This document shows, in pieces, positions 33,599 to 41,802 of a stretch of 64,000 bases of DNA. Source of the DNA: Symbiodinium kawagutii. Taxonomy: Eukaryota; Sar; Dinophyceae; Suessiales; Symbiodiniaceae. Numbering within the stretch: position 1 is the stretch's first letter; each line of letters starts with the position of its first letter. The DNA lies in NCBI GenBank assembly GCA_009767595.1, contig VSDK01016260.1, forward strand, positions 545,935-609,934. Reading direction: 5' to 3'. Below the pieces are notes generated by a model. It was not told the origin of the DNA, ran no database searches, and saw nothing but the letters and a program-made list of their open reading frames with translations. The translations under genes were made by a program, and so were the position numbers.

Positions 33599-35150
33599 AT
33601 CGATGATGATATCGATGATATTATAGGATGACAAAAGATGGGCATTGAAGTGCTGTCCCCTTGCGAGTTTCCTCTACAAAAAGGGCGGGCTTCAGCCCCG
33701 TACACGCTGAGCACTTTATGGATTTTCAGACCTGAATAAGGTCAGGGATAGCATTCTGTGATTTCATGGGAATCATTCACAAAACACGACCAATTATAGA
33801 TAGAAACTGAGTGAGCCATTTTGTAGTGCATGTTGTCATGTTGTGAACCATTTTCCAGCACTTCAAAACTCCATGCCCATTCTATAGAGACATGCTTTGG
33901 CCCATACCGTTCATACCGTGGACATCCATGGACGGAATCGTGAATTAATTTTGAGTACCAGTCTCCTAAAATAGCTTTTTCAAGGTCCCCAAAAAAAGCC
34001 AATTTAGGACACTTGCAAGCTTGGCGGTTAGAAAGGGTACTGGTAAGACCTCTCCAAACCATCAAGTTTACAAGTGTCCCACAATGGCTTGCTGATTTTA
34101 CAGCCTCCGTGATGCTATTTTTTCTTCAGCATAGAATTCCTCGGGCCTTAAGAAAGAGTCAGGGTCAGGCATTTTGTAGAGCCCTGTCGGTTTTGGGGTC
34201 TTTGAGGCAAATCATTTTGTAAGTCCATTTCGTGTACATCTGGCCATTTTGTATAGTAAAGAGGATGCCCTTTTCTACAAAATAAGTTACCATAGTGACC
34301 CCGACCCCTCTTCACTAATTCGAAGGGAGATGCCAAATGCAGCAACAGAGTGCGGAGTGATACGAGCAAAACAAAATGCTTGCCAAGGTGAGTTGTCTCC
34401 GCATGAGCTACTGACAGGTTTGTTGAGTTTGCGCGGAGACGTGACCAAAGGCATCTTGATCGAAGTCAATGTCAGTGCAGACTGTTTCACCAGGTAGGTG
34501 CTGGCACCCCAATAATTTGACCCATGCTGGATTGCTCAGTTGCTTAGCAGTCGAGATGTTTGACTTGGAGATGCACCACTGTGGCCGCTTAGTGAGCCTG
34601 AAATGCTCTCCAGAATTTTGTCAACATCCTGGAGTTGGCATGAGAGTCTTAACATCAGAGTTTTTTGGCTTGATGCTTTGCTTTCGTCCACCTGCCTGGG
34701 CCCTCAAGTCTCAAGGTGATGTCATTTACATTCTTCTGCGCGTTCGCGATATGACCCATCGTATGGAGCAATTGCAACAAGATGTCCGCAGCCTGACTGG
34801 CGCGCCTGGATCAATTGACAACAGGCTTGGCTCAGAAGTGGGCCACTGTGATTTAGTTCGCAGGGTTTTTCATGGGTTTCTTTGATCTTCCAGGTGGAAA
34901 TTAGACTTGTCATGACTTGTCCAATCAACATGCAACATTTGAAACTATTGATTGAAAGTTGAAGTCATTTGAAGATGTTTTGGAGCTGTGCATTGTGAGA
35001 GATAGAGGCGGTTTGAGCGTATTGCTGTTCACTAGATCAGCAGCAGTTCCAGGTAGTGGCCGCAAGCGATTCAGTGCTGACCCGATGCATGTTTCACACA
35101 GCGGAAGTGACACAGCCAGTGGCTTAGCTGCCTGTATTGAACCAATTTGA
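26330..35150 (+). CDS. Single-domain voltage-gated cation channel with C-terminal EF-hand (multi-exon)
   Basis: Exons in order: 26330-26416 and 26648-about 26720 (tentative N-terminus); 27781-27885 (S1); 28121-28226 (S2); 28316-28371 (S3); 28985-29044 (S4); 29112-29183 (linker and S5); 29355-29429 (S5 end); 29748-29833 (pore); 30069-30124 and 30216-30235 (S6); 30307 on (S6 end, FIDNVTKSQ); [unresolved 30.35-33.1 kb]; 33125-33216; 33360-33414; 34388-34450; 34716 on; about 35053-35150 (tail). All resolved joins keep phase and use AG|G acceptors. The S4 has a basic residue at every third position, and the pore has Glu instead of a GYG potassium filter, so Na+, Ca2+ or non-selective cation conduction is likely. 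The C-terminal EF-hand implies calcium regulation. The 6TM-plus-EF-hand plan resembles the one-domain channels expanded in dinoflagellates. Exact 5' and 3' ends are unknown. Confidence 0.9.
26746..26861. mobile_element. Family-2 inverted-repeat element
   Basis: Ends are GCCATGGGTCAACC and GGGTTTTGACCCACTGCC, flanked by AAATG and ACATG. It sits in the probable intron upstream of the S1 exon. Confidence 0.8.
27476..27577. mobile_element. Family-1 inverted-repeat element with perfect 5-bp target duplication
   Basis: Left end GGTGTTTCTCAAGTCATAGG, right end CCCCCATTTTGAAAAACCACC, flanked on both sides by ATATG. It lies about 200 bp upstream of the channel S1 exon, in intronic DNA. Confidence 0.88.
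27781..27885 (+). CDS. Channel exon: S1
   Basis: Acceptor CAG|G. Encodes AMDVGIVIVIAINAAAIGIA, then IDTPQHANIWEVVEI. The hydrophobic helix with the AxNAxxIG pattern and trailing acidic or Trp residues is typical of S1 in voltage-gated channels. The GT donor at 27886 joins in phase 0 to S2. Confidence 0.85.
28121..28226 (+). CDS. Channel exon: S2
   Basis: After GAG|G the exon encodes VFFAIYLLEFIVKNAWWG and then VNNYF. The acidic residue in LLEF is the conserved S2 glutamate and the lysine after it is typical. The donor at 28227 is GT and phase 1; the exact 3' end is less certain than the acceptor. Confidence 0.85.
28316..28371 (+). CDS. Channel exon: S3
   Basis: The frame reads GSDYTWNLFDFFCLLISA. 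WNLFDFF is the canonical start of S3, including the conserved Asp. A phase-0 GT donor at 28372 matches the S4 acceptor. Direct joining leaves almost no S3-S4 loop, so a small extra exon inside 28372-28984 is possible. Confidence 0.85.
28985..29044 (+). CDS. Channel exon: S4 voltage sensor
   Basis: The exon begins exactly at TAG|G and encodes VLRLARLFRLVRIMRFKMFK: basic residues at every third position (R, R, R, R, R, K, K). This is the voltage-sensing helix. It is followed by a 67-nt intron with a GA donor, after which ELKLMAMGLLSG continues the S4-S5 linker. Confidence 0.95.
29112..29183 (+). CDS. Channel exon: S4-S5 linker and S5
   Basis: Encodes ELKLMAMGLLSGIRALAW followed by AIVLLM; the GLLxGxRxLxW pattern is diagnostic of the S4-S5 linker entering S5. 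A GC donor at 29184 joins CAG|G at 29354, continuing VVIYMISIVTKSFFG. Confidence 0.92.
29748..29833 (+). CDS. Channel exon: pore loop and selectivity filter
   Basis: Acceptor TTTTCAG|G; the frame reads AGMFTLFRCFTEACETYE then GDPIPEKLYL. MFTLFRC is the first pore helix of Nav/Cav-like channels; FTEACE supplies acidic residues at the filter and there is no potassium-type GYG. A GC donor at 29834 leads to S6. Confidence 0.92.
30069..30345 (+). CDS. Channel exons: S6 in three pieces
   Basis: Exon 30069-30124 encodes DYEAFQVAYVLVTMLVTV plus one base; 30216-30235 encodes G|LFNLIL; 30307 onward encodes AVFIDNVTKSQ. Introns of 91 and 71 nt, both with GC donors and AG|G acceptors, split the motif GLFNLILAVFIDNV, the hallmark end of S6. 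The middle exon is only 20 nt. Confidence 0.9.
31003..31213. repeat. Cluster of GCGTAA words
   Basis: Eleven copies of GCGTAA (mostly GCGTAAC or GCGTAAG) plus a GCGTAG variant lie within about 210 bp on one strand, with irregular spacing and unrelated flanks, unlike a simple tandem repeat. The cluster lies in the unresolved part of the channel gene between S6 and the EF-hand exons. Confidence 0.85.
31640..32217 (+). other. Coding-like stretches between S6 and EF-hand exons
   Basis: Frames at about 31640-31808 (EDVTNKLSNLTDVAKKRHQL) and 31867-31951 (VVTEVQAAERLLADLR) look helical and coding. They could be cytoplasmic C-terminal exons of the channel, but I could not place donors and acceptors in matching phase. 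Elsewhere 30.4-33.1 kb holds no other frame I trust. Confidence 0.3.
32460..33000. repeat. AGACAGAG/GATAGA purine-rich simple sequence
   Basis: More than 500 bp dominated by imperfect AGACAGAG, GATAGATA and AGAGACAG words on the + strand; intronic by position. Confidence 0.85.
33125..33414 (+). CDS. Channel exons: pre-EF region and first half of EF-hand
   Basis: Exon 33125-33216 encodes LCPEDYNINITRAIFQAWLK then DAEFVRVLEE and ends at a GC donor; exon 33360-33414 encodes VDISNKFELFNILDVDLG plus one base and ends at a GT donor. Joined they read VLEEVDISNKFELFNILDVD: the entering helix and first loop residues of an EF-hand. Confidence 0.85.
33415..34387 (+). other. Intron splitting the EF-hand loop; holds (GAT)n and an inverted-repeat element
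   Basis: This 973-nt GT...AG|G intron separates DVDLG from GELSPHE. It contains a (GAT)n run of about 31 units at 33503-33598 and, at about 34147-34316, an element bounded by AAGAGTCAGGGTCA and TGACCCCGACCCCTCTT (imperfect inverted ends) with shared 'cattttgta' words. Confidence 0.8.
33503..33598. repeat. (GAT)n trinucleotide microsatellite
   Basis: Uninterrupted run of about 31 GAT triplets, followed by GATATC-containing variants. The poly-Ile and poly-Ser minus-strand frames are artefacts. Confidence 0.97.
34388..34886 (+). CDS. Channel exons: second half of EF-hand and C-terminal helix
   Basis: Exon 34388-34450 encodes GELSPHELLTGLLSLRGD then VTK plus one base and ends at a GC donor. It completes the 12-residue calcium loop DVDLGGELSPHE (D1, D3, G6, L8, S9, E12). 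Exon 34716 onward continues GDVIYILLRVRDMTHRME and QLQQDVRSLTG, a probable coiled coil. A phase-1 GC donor near 34830 may lead to a Ser-rich tail at 35053-35150; otherwise the frame stops at 34885. Confidence 0.85.
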
Positions 35151-35850
35151 TAGCTAGCACCTCGACCTGGCCATTGGATCACCCAGTGATGCATGTGCTT
35201 TGGATGGGCGCCTCGGCTGACCAGTCACTCTTTTTGCAGTCCGACTCGCTGTGGTTTGCTCAATGCAATTCCGCACGGGCGAAAATGTCAGGGTCCCGGC
35301 GGCGATCTGCAGCTGAAGGCATCTCAAAGCTTGGAATCCACAGAATCCATGAGGTGTTCGAAGACTTTCAGCTGGGGAGGAATGGAACTCCCAAGTTGTT
35401 AGGCATCGTGTAGCACAGTGATCAAGAGATCTTCAGCTTCCAGATGCCTCCAGCAGTTTGGCCAACACGTGAAATTGCGAAAAATCAAATGCACTGGTGA
35501 CCGGATGATCTTTTTGGAAGACTGGCCTCCAAGCGTTTCTCATCCAAAAATCCTATGCAATGATATGCCATGATCATCAGTTATGTGTCACTGCCAATCG
35601 TTTAGATAATTCCGTCGGCAACCTAGACTCGACGTCGAACTTGCTTCCGGGAACAAATTTGGACAAACTTTGGATGCTTATCCCTTTCCGATTCTGAACT
35701 CTTGGGGTTTTTGCCAGCAAGGTCCTTCTTGTAACATCTTGCAACCTCGAGGCCCAGATATTAGGGGCAACGTTGTTCAGATATGTTCAAGTGAAACATG
35801 CTTGTTGCTGACGCTAATGGAGAAGATCTCATGCAAGCAACTGCTCTAAA

Positions 35851-35861
35851 TTTGGCTCAAG
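35851..35861 (+). other. Probable spliced-leader remnant upstream of the membrane-protein gene
   Basis: TTTGGCTCAAG is identical to the last 11 nt of the dinoflagellate spliced leader and lies 53 nt before the ATG at 35915. The preceding bases do not match the leader. Such remnants mark genes re-inserted from mature, trans-spliced mRNA. Confidence 0.6.
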
Positions 35862-35914
35862 TTTTTTGTCCAAGGGTTCAGTTTGACTGGATTCCAGGAG
35901 GCAGGAGCAGGGGC

Positions 35915-36994
35915 ATGTTCATGACGCCTAGGGTTCTGCTTGCACAGCTCATTGTTTTGCACCTCTCATGCATCACAGTGATGGCAGATAGCTCCGACAG
36001 CAAAGGTTTGGATCGAGCATTTCTCCGTGGAAGCCGGAACTTGCAAACCTCAAACGTGAGGACAGTTGTTCCTCGTTGCAAGCCAGGATACAATGATGTG
36101 ACAAGTGGTCGGGCGTTTCGATGGTCATGTGCTTTCCATTGTGAGGGTGGGGAGTATTATGCAACAACTGGATGTGCATGCGCGTGCCAAACGCCAACAC
36201 AAGAGGCCATTTGGCGAGCATCTGGGGGTGCTGCTGTAGTTTCTCCAGGCAACGCGTCCTCTGGACGCATTTGGGTGACAGAGCCACCTACTGCAACTCG
36301 TGCGCCATTCATTCCAGTTTCGCATTTTTCGATCGGGGAGACAGGAGGCGAGATCGAGCGGTGGATACCACCTCCACGCGAGAACTACTATGCCCCGACA
36401 TCTGACCTCACAACACCTGCCCCATCCGGGGAAAGCAAAGATGACCCCAGATCTCACTTGGTGGCTCTTGCTTTACTCTTTTCAGCAATCGTTGTTTGCA
36501 CTGCTTGTATCGGCGTTGTGTGCTTCAACTGGGGCACGCTGGTCAAGTGGTTCAAAAAGCGTGGCCAAAAGCCAAAGGTGGCTATCGTCGAGCCGCCAGT
36601 GTTCAACTTGCAACTACCACAGCAGAAGTGTCCCCAACCGGTGGTTGACGTGAGAATATCCTCATTGGCATCAGGCAGAAACTCTACTTCAAGTCATGGA
36701 AGCAGAGTGCTTCAGGCAGGGAGCTCCAAGCTCTCCAAACAGTCCAGCATTTCTGCAACTCCTTCGGTCCAGAAGGACACAAGAGGCCTTTTGAAACCAC
36801 CACAGGACCTGCAGATACATAGTGCTACAGTAAGTACTTGCAGTGGCAATTTGAGTGACACCAGTAGTGTCAACAGCCAGACTGTTTGGGCTCAGCCAGC
36901 TCCGCGGCTAGAGAGCATTCCCAAAGGCGACTTACGCACAAAGGGCGTCCGCCAAAGCTTTGGAAAGATTTCCAAAGTTCAACCGATTCAGTAA
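35915..36994 (+). CDS. Single-exon type I membrane protein, cysteine-rich ectodomain
   Basis: I choose the ATG at 35915, 53 nt after the spliced-leader remnant, not the upstream in-frame start at 35798, because it begins with a signal peptide (about residues 1-24, TPRVLLAQLIVLHLSCITVM). The protein is 359 residues. The ectodomain has a cysteine cluster at about 55-91 (C at 55, 72, 76, 87, 89, 91; core FHCEGGEYYATTGCACAC), then a Pro/Thr-rich stalk. One transmembrane helix spans about 182-206 (LVALALLFSAIVVCTACIGV), followed by the basic stop-transfer KWFKKRGQK and a Ser/Thr-rich cytoplasmic tail of about 150 residues. A surface or secretory-membrane protein is likely; I do not recognise the family. 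Absence of introns, unlike the adjacent channel, supports retroposition. Confidence 0.75.
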   Translation: MFMTPRVLLAQLIVLHLSCITVMADSSDSKGLDRAFLRGSRNLQTSNVRTVVPRCKPGYNDVTSGRAFRWSCAFHCEGGEYYATTGCACACQTPTQEAIWRASGGAAVVSPGNASSGRIWVTEPPTATRAPFIPVSHFSIGETGGEIERWIPPPRENYYAPTSDLTTPAPSGESKDDPRSHLVALALLFSAIVVCTACIGVVCFNWGTLVKWFKKRGQKPKVAIVEPPVFNLQLPQQKCPQPVVDVRISSLASGRNSTSSHGSRVLQAGSSKLSKQSSISATPSVQKDTRGLLKPPQDLQIHSATVSTCSGNLSDTSSVNSQTVWAQPAPRLESIPKGDLRTKGVRQSFGKISKVQPIQ

Positions 36995-37455
36995 GATGAT
37001 TCCCGAGGGTCTTTGCCCTGGAGAATGAATTCAGCAGTTGCTGGATTTCCAGGCAGCAAAAGCAGTGCAGCTGAGTTAGCAACAGCAATGAAGATCCAGT
37101 GAAAACTCCACTAATCTCTGGAAGTAAGCTGCTTTGACAAAATCGGATCATCCGTTTATTTGCAAGCATTTGAACTCACGCTTGCTCGTGAGCTGGTTGC
37201 ATTTGAACTGGACTCAGCCATACTCGGCAAATGTTCGAAATAGAAGTTGCTCAAACGCTTTTGCTTCCGATTTTGCATTTTTTATATTTTCAGACGGCTG
37301 GATGCGATTGCAGCTTGCGCACGTGTTTGCACATAGCGCCACATCCAGCAAGCTACCAGTGTGAAGAATCTGCAGTGCAAACATGTTGAACGAAATCGTG
37401 CGATTGAGATTCGATCGAGATTGTTGGTTGATGTTGATTGAACAAAGATCCATAT

Positions 37456-38888
37456 TATAATTACTGGTGACCTGATTTTTGATGATTTCGGAATTTCCCC
37501 TTGACATGTTCGGACCTTTCTGAGTAGATGCGCAGTTGCAGGATAAGTAGATTCTTCGATCTGGGAGATTTTGGCCTCTCCAGTTTTGTCACAGCTGTGG
37601 GGGTTTCTGGCCGTCCAAGGTACGAGCCGGAGAATATTTTCACAGCTACCGGTGCCACCGGGTTCATTGAGGGAGGTTACAGTTGGAGAAGACGCAGAAG
37701 TTGCGATGAAGTTACGATGAACCTGATGCCATCGGAATTAATTCGAAGACGTTTCCTTGTTGTTGGCACGTGCTCCGGTGGCAATTCAAGTTGCAATTTC
37801 GCATCCTTGAGGCCAGCTGTCGAGCACTCAACACACAGATAGATATCAATATAGTTGCCTATTTCTCGGAAAAAGGAAGCCCAGCAAATATCCACAGGGC
37901 AAGCAACTGTGGCAATAGACGAGTTAAAGGATGTGGACACCAGTTATATATAAGATGTGAGGCACCTTAAGACCTTGTCTGAAAACCTCGCTTGAGAACC
38001 CGGTTTCTGAACCCTCGGGAACGGAAGCGCTCCCTGCATGTCCCTATGCGGTCTTATGTGCTTGTTTTGATGTAAGATCGGACATTGCAACCACCAAGAA
38101 ACGTAATATACCAATATAATCCAATGTACACAAATAGAATCAAATATAGCATGATATACAGTCACATAGGTAGAAAATGTAGATACATCATATGATTGAT
38201 ATAGTTTTGATCTCCTTTTGGGACTTTCCAAATTGAACTCAATTATGCTGACAAAGCAGGCTTCCCTCCCGTAGAATCTGCCAATCTTTAACAGACAGAA
38301 CATGAGATATCAGAGGAATCCTGATCCTTTAATTTTCTGTTGTAGCCTCCCCGAGAAACTCGAATATGCCCAACCTTGAAGTCCCACGCTAAAAAATGAT
38401 ATGAACAAGAGACAATGCTATCAATGTCCTAGCATATCCAAATCTTTTGCCGATATGATGACATGACGTGGATTCCTGGGCAATGGATCATGTGCAGGAA
38501 CGATACGAAAAACGCTGCTGGTTGCCCCAGACCCACATGTTAGCTCAGGAGGCTCTCACCAATGTTTGGGCCATTTGCGATACATACCTGATGCACTCTT
38601 TAAATGCACACCTATATATTACATTTGCATATGTAGATGCTATGATACACGCATGTGTAGTCATGTATGCGTTGCAAAGCCTTTGGGATCGGCTTGGTGC
38701 CATTCGCTTGGTCAGACGTGTGCCTTCCACCTTTTGGCTTAGCGGCTGGTTCTGGCAAGGGTTGACCTTGCCGAAGGACCATTGCAAACAAGGACTTACA
38801 GTGTGAAAGCATGTCGCAGTGAAACGCATGCTGAATGATCTAATTTGTGGGCCACATGACTGGTCATGGCCCACTTGGGTTCTATGAA
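37456..38888. repeat. Segmental duplication, copy A
   Basis: About 1.43 kb matching copy B (42025-43482) in the same orientation, from 'ataattactggtgacc' to 'catggcccacttgggttcta'. The copies differ by scattered substitutions and small indels. No conserved open frame spans both, so it looks like non-coding or decayed sequence. Confidence 0.9.
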
Positions 38889-39482
38889 GGGCAATGTGGC
38901 AGCTGTTGTCTATCCGGACGAGCTGTTCACCAGGGTGTCATGTGTTGGATCCATACGCATTGCATTCACAGCAGTTGGTGAACAGCCTGTCACTAGATTT
39001 CTGTGGCCTAGGGCTTCTACAGTACATGGCGCGCTACCCCACGTGGTGCACCAACAATGAGCAGTGAAGCTTAACACGCAGGCCTAGCGGATGGAGCCGT
39101 CCTCATAGTAGTCGCAGTGACAGTGGTTGTCCTTGTTGCTGCTGCTGCTGTCGTCTTGGCTCACTCTGCATGTTGCGGCGAAATTCAGCACTTCTTGGAC
39201 ATCTTACGACAAGCAAATTGTTTGATGGCTATGTTCCATTCAGGGCAGAACCACATACAAGGTGATAAGGCCATTGAACATCCCAGCGGTAACCTGGTGG
39301 TTGGTTCAGGCTTCATCACGCTTGGACCGGTGCACGACGGCTCCACCAGTCCTTCCACGGGGCGTCTAGGACTGCACCTTGCACAGCCCCACCGAGCCCA
39401 TCATCGAAGCTTCCAAGGAAGTAGTGAGAAGCGCAACTGCGGGATCCTGAAATGATAGGCCTTTTTGGCAGTTATGTACATG

Positions 39483-39583
39483 GGGGTTTCTCAAAACAAG
39501 GGACCCCACCAAAATGGTTGGTTTACTGCTACAATTGGTTAATAAAGGATGATTTAGGGGTACCCCTATTTTGAGAAAGGCCC
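39483..39583. mobile_element. Family-1 inverted-repeat element with ACATG duplication
   Basis: Left end GGGGTTTCTCAAAACAAGGG, right end CCCCTATTTTGAGAAAGGCCC, flanked on both sides by ACATG. It lies about 150 bp upstream of the secreted-protein gene. Confidence 0.88.
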
Positions 39584-39680
39584 ACATGCAAGATGCACGT
39601 GTATTGTGTGTACAAGCATGTATGCACATATGCATATTTGACCACGATCATACCACCATGATTATACTGAATCATGGGAT

Positions 39681-39694
39681 CATTTGGGCTCAAG
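39681..39694 (+). other. Probable spliced-leader remnant upstream of the secreted-protein gene
   Basis: CATTTGGGCTCAAG matches 13 of the last 14 nt of the dinoflagellate spliced leader (CATTTTGGCTCAAG). It is followed by a 36-nt leader and then the ATG at 39731. Confidence 0.75.
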
Positions 39695-39730
39695 TTTAAA
39701 GCCTCACAGCAGCTTCGACCAGCTTTGATC

Positions 39731-41364
39731 ATGGCGGCTTTCGCTCGGTTGGCCTTCCTTCCCTTGGTCTTGGCGTATCCTGTTCCGCCCGAACAGACCG
39801 AAGATCAGATTCAGATCTTCAAACATGCCCAAGCCGCTGCCCAAATCGCTTCTGCTGCTGCTACCCCAGCAGTTTCTCGGTGGTTGATGCCCAGCAACTT
39901 AGCTTTTGCGTGTTTTTGGGATTGGTTTGATTTATCATCTGGGTGTTTCTCAAATAGGGGACCCCCAAATCATCCATTAGTAGTCATTTAGTAGTAGTCA
40001 ACTCACCATTTTTGGGGCTCTCTATTTTGAGAAACCCCCATCTACCCACTAAAGTCGTTCAACTTTTCGCCAGGGATCCATCAGCCACCCAGGTTTTGGA
40101 GTTCTTCGACTCCACGTCCTTCCGCGACATGTTGCAGGACTGCTGCCCCCAGGTGGCCACGTGGTCCTCCCAGGACTTGCTGCAGCGCTACCGGGCGGAG
40201 GCGGCGGTGGCCGAGCTGGCCCATGCCCTGCCCAAAGACGACCAGCAACGAACGCCGTCCGTGGACGTGACCATCTCCGAACTGGGCAAAATGGCGTTCT
40301 TTCCCAACGAGTTTCAGGTGGCCATGATGAACAATGAATCCTTGGAGCATTCGGAAATTTCGGATGATGCCATGAAGGACATCTTTGGTTGCAAGGCCTT
40401 TGCTGGCAGTCAACCAACTTGGTCTGAAGCTTCCAGTCGTTTGATTTACGTGGCACACAACCTCCGTCGCTTGGACACCGGCTCGGAACCGCACTTCGGA
40501 GACTTCACGGTGATCTTCAACAGCAGTCGTTTGGCAAAGGCCGTGATCATTGCACCTTATGACACGGGCATGTACACCATGAAGTGCTTGCATCCAGATC
40601 TTCATCCTGACAGTCAACCAGGCCCAGGTCCACGTGGTATGCCAGATCTGAATTGCAGTGCTTGGAGCAAGGATCGGAAAGTGACGGTTCCTGCTGGAAC
40701 TCTGGACTACTTGGATCACTTGATTTTGCCCAACCTTTGGTCTCCCATCAACACCAGCATCACCAAGGAGACTGTGTTGGATGCTGCACGTGTTCTCTTC
40801 AGTCGCAGTGCCATCTCGGGCATTGACTATGAAGATGTGACTGGCATTCAGCAAAACGAGCGCAACGACTATTTGGAATCCAACATCTTGGCCAACCCTT
40901 CACTGCCAGAGTCGGTCAAATTTGGCATCGCCAACTTCGCCAGTTTATTTGGCACCTCGAAAGGTGAAGAGTTGCAGCAGATTTCTTTGCGCTTCCAATG
41001 GCCGTTGGTTTGGGCTTATGGCGAAGGACAACAAACCGGTCCTCAACCGCCTCAAGGTGCGCAGCTGCAGAAGTTGAATCGTCGCATTGCAGATCCTCAG
41101 AATTTTCTGCAACTGACCAATGCTTCGATGAACAGCACTGCAGCTCAGCAATTTCAAAGTGTTTGGAAACAAGCACTAGAGATTAGGGCCCAGCGTGAGA
41201 TTTCAGATGATGACTTGCTGAGCTGGTGGACATCTTTGGATCAACAACTCAAAGTGGCACCTGTCTCAGCTTATTCTTGTGCTGATCCGCATCAAAACAT
41301 CGGAGTTGATTTGATGAAGAGCTGCATTGGCAAGAAACCAAAGGTCGAAATCTTCACTGTGTGA
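39731..41364 (+). CDS. Secreted protein of unknown family, two exons
   Basis: The ATG at 39731 gives a signal peptide (MAAFARLAFLPLVLAYPVPP). Exon 1 is 39731-39879 and exon 2 is 40074-41364, joined in phase 2 by a GT...CCAG|G intron (PAVSR|DPSATQVL), for 479 residues. The donor could instead be at 39943; however, removing the inserted element leaves an in-frame TAA, which shows the insertion site was already non-coding and favours 39880. The mature part has several N-glycosylation sequons (NES, NSS, NCS, NTS, NAS, NST) and about seven cysteines. Recognisable stretches such as FGDFTVIFNSSRLAKAVIIA and LRFQWPLVWAYGEG do not call a family to mind. Secreted or vacuolar location is inferred from the signal peptide. 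Confidence 0.75.
39941..40038. mobile_element. Family-1 inverted-repeat element inside an intron, CATCT duplication
   Basis: Left end GGGTGTTTCTCAAATAGGGG, right end CTCTATTTTGAGAAACCCC, flanked on both sides by CATCT. It makes up half of the 194-nt intron of the secreted-protein gene. Confidence 0.9.
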
Positions 41365-41703
41365 GCGTGCTTAGACCCTGTCGATGTGCACTTGGCACGT
41401 CGAGCAGACGCTGAAGTAGGTTTTGGGCTTCCTTGGGCTTCTTGCTTCAGCCAATCCCTTTGCTGATGTGGCGAATATCAGCCCTGACGGCACGTCTTTT
41501 GGACGAAGTTTAAAAAGAGCTACTCTCATTGGTGCAGTGTCAGGTGCCAATCTATTTTGATACATACCACGATGATTCCGTCAGTTTGTGATTCATTGGT
41601 GGGTTTGAACATTATTTCTGCGGTATTTTGGATGGTTGATCGACCAATAGTTTTGGGATGGCTTAGAGCCACCAACAAACAATGCCTCCTTAGGTGTCAG
41701 ATG

Positions 41704-41802
41704 GTGGCTTCTCAAAATAGGGGTACCCCCAAATCATCCAATATCAGTCACTTATAACAATAAACGGACCCCTTTTGGGGTACCCCTATGTTGAGAAACG
41801 AC
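41704..41802. mobile_element. Family-1 inverted-repeat element with CAGATG flanks
   Basis: Left end GTGGCTTCTCAAAATAGGGG, right end CCCCTATGTTGAGAAACGAC, with CAGATG directly before and after. It lies about 340 bp downstream of the secreted-protein stop codon. Confidence 0.9.
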
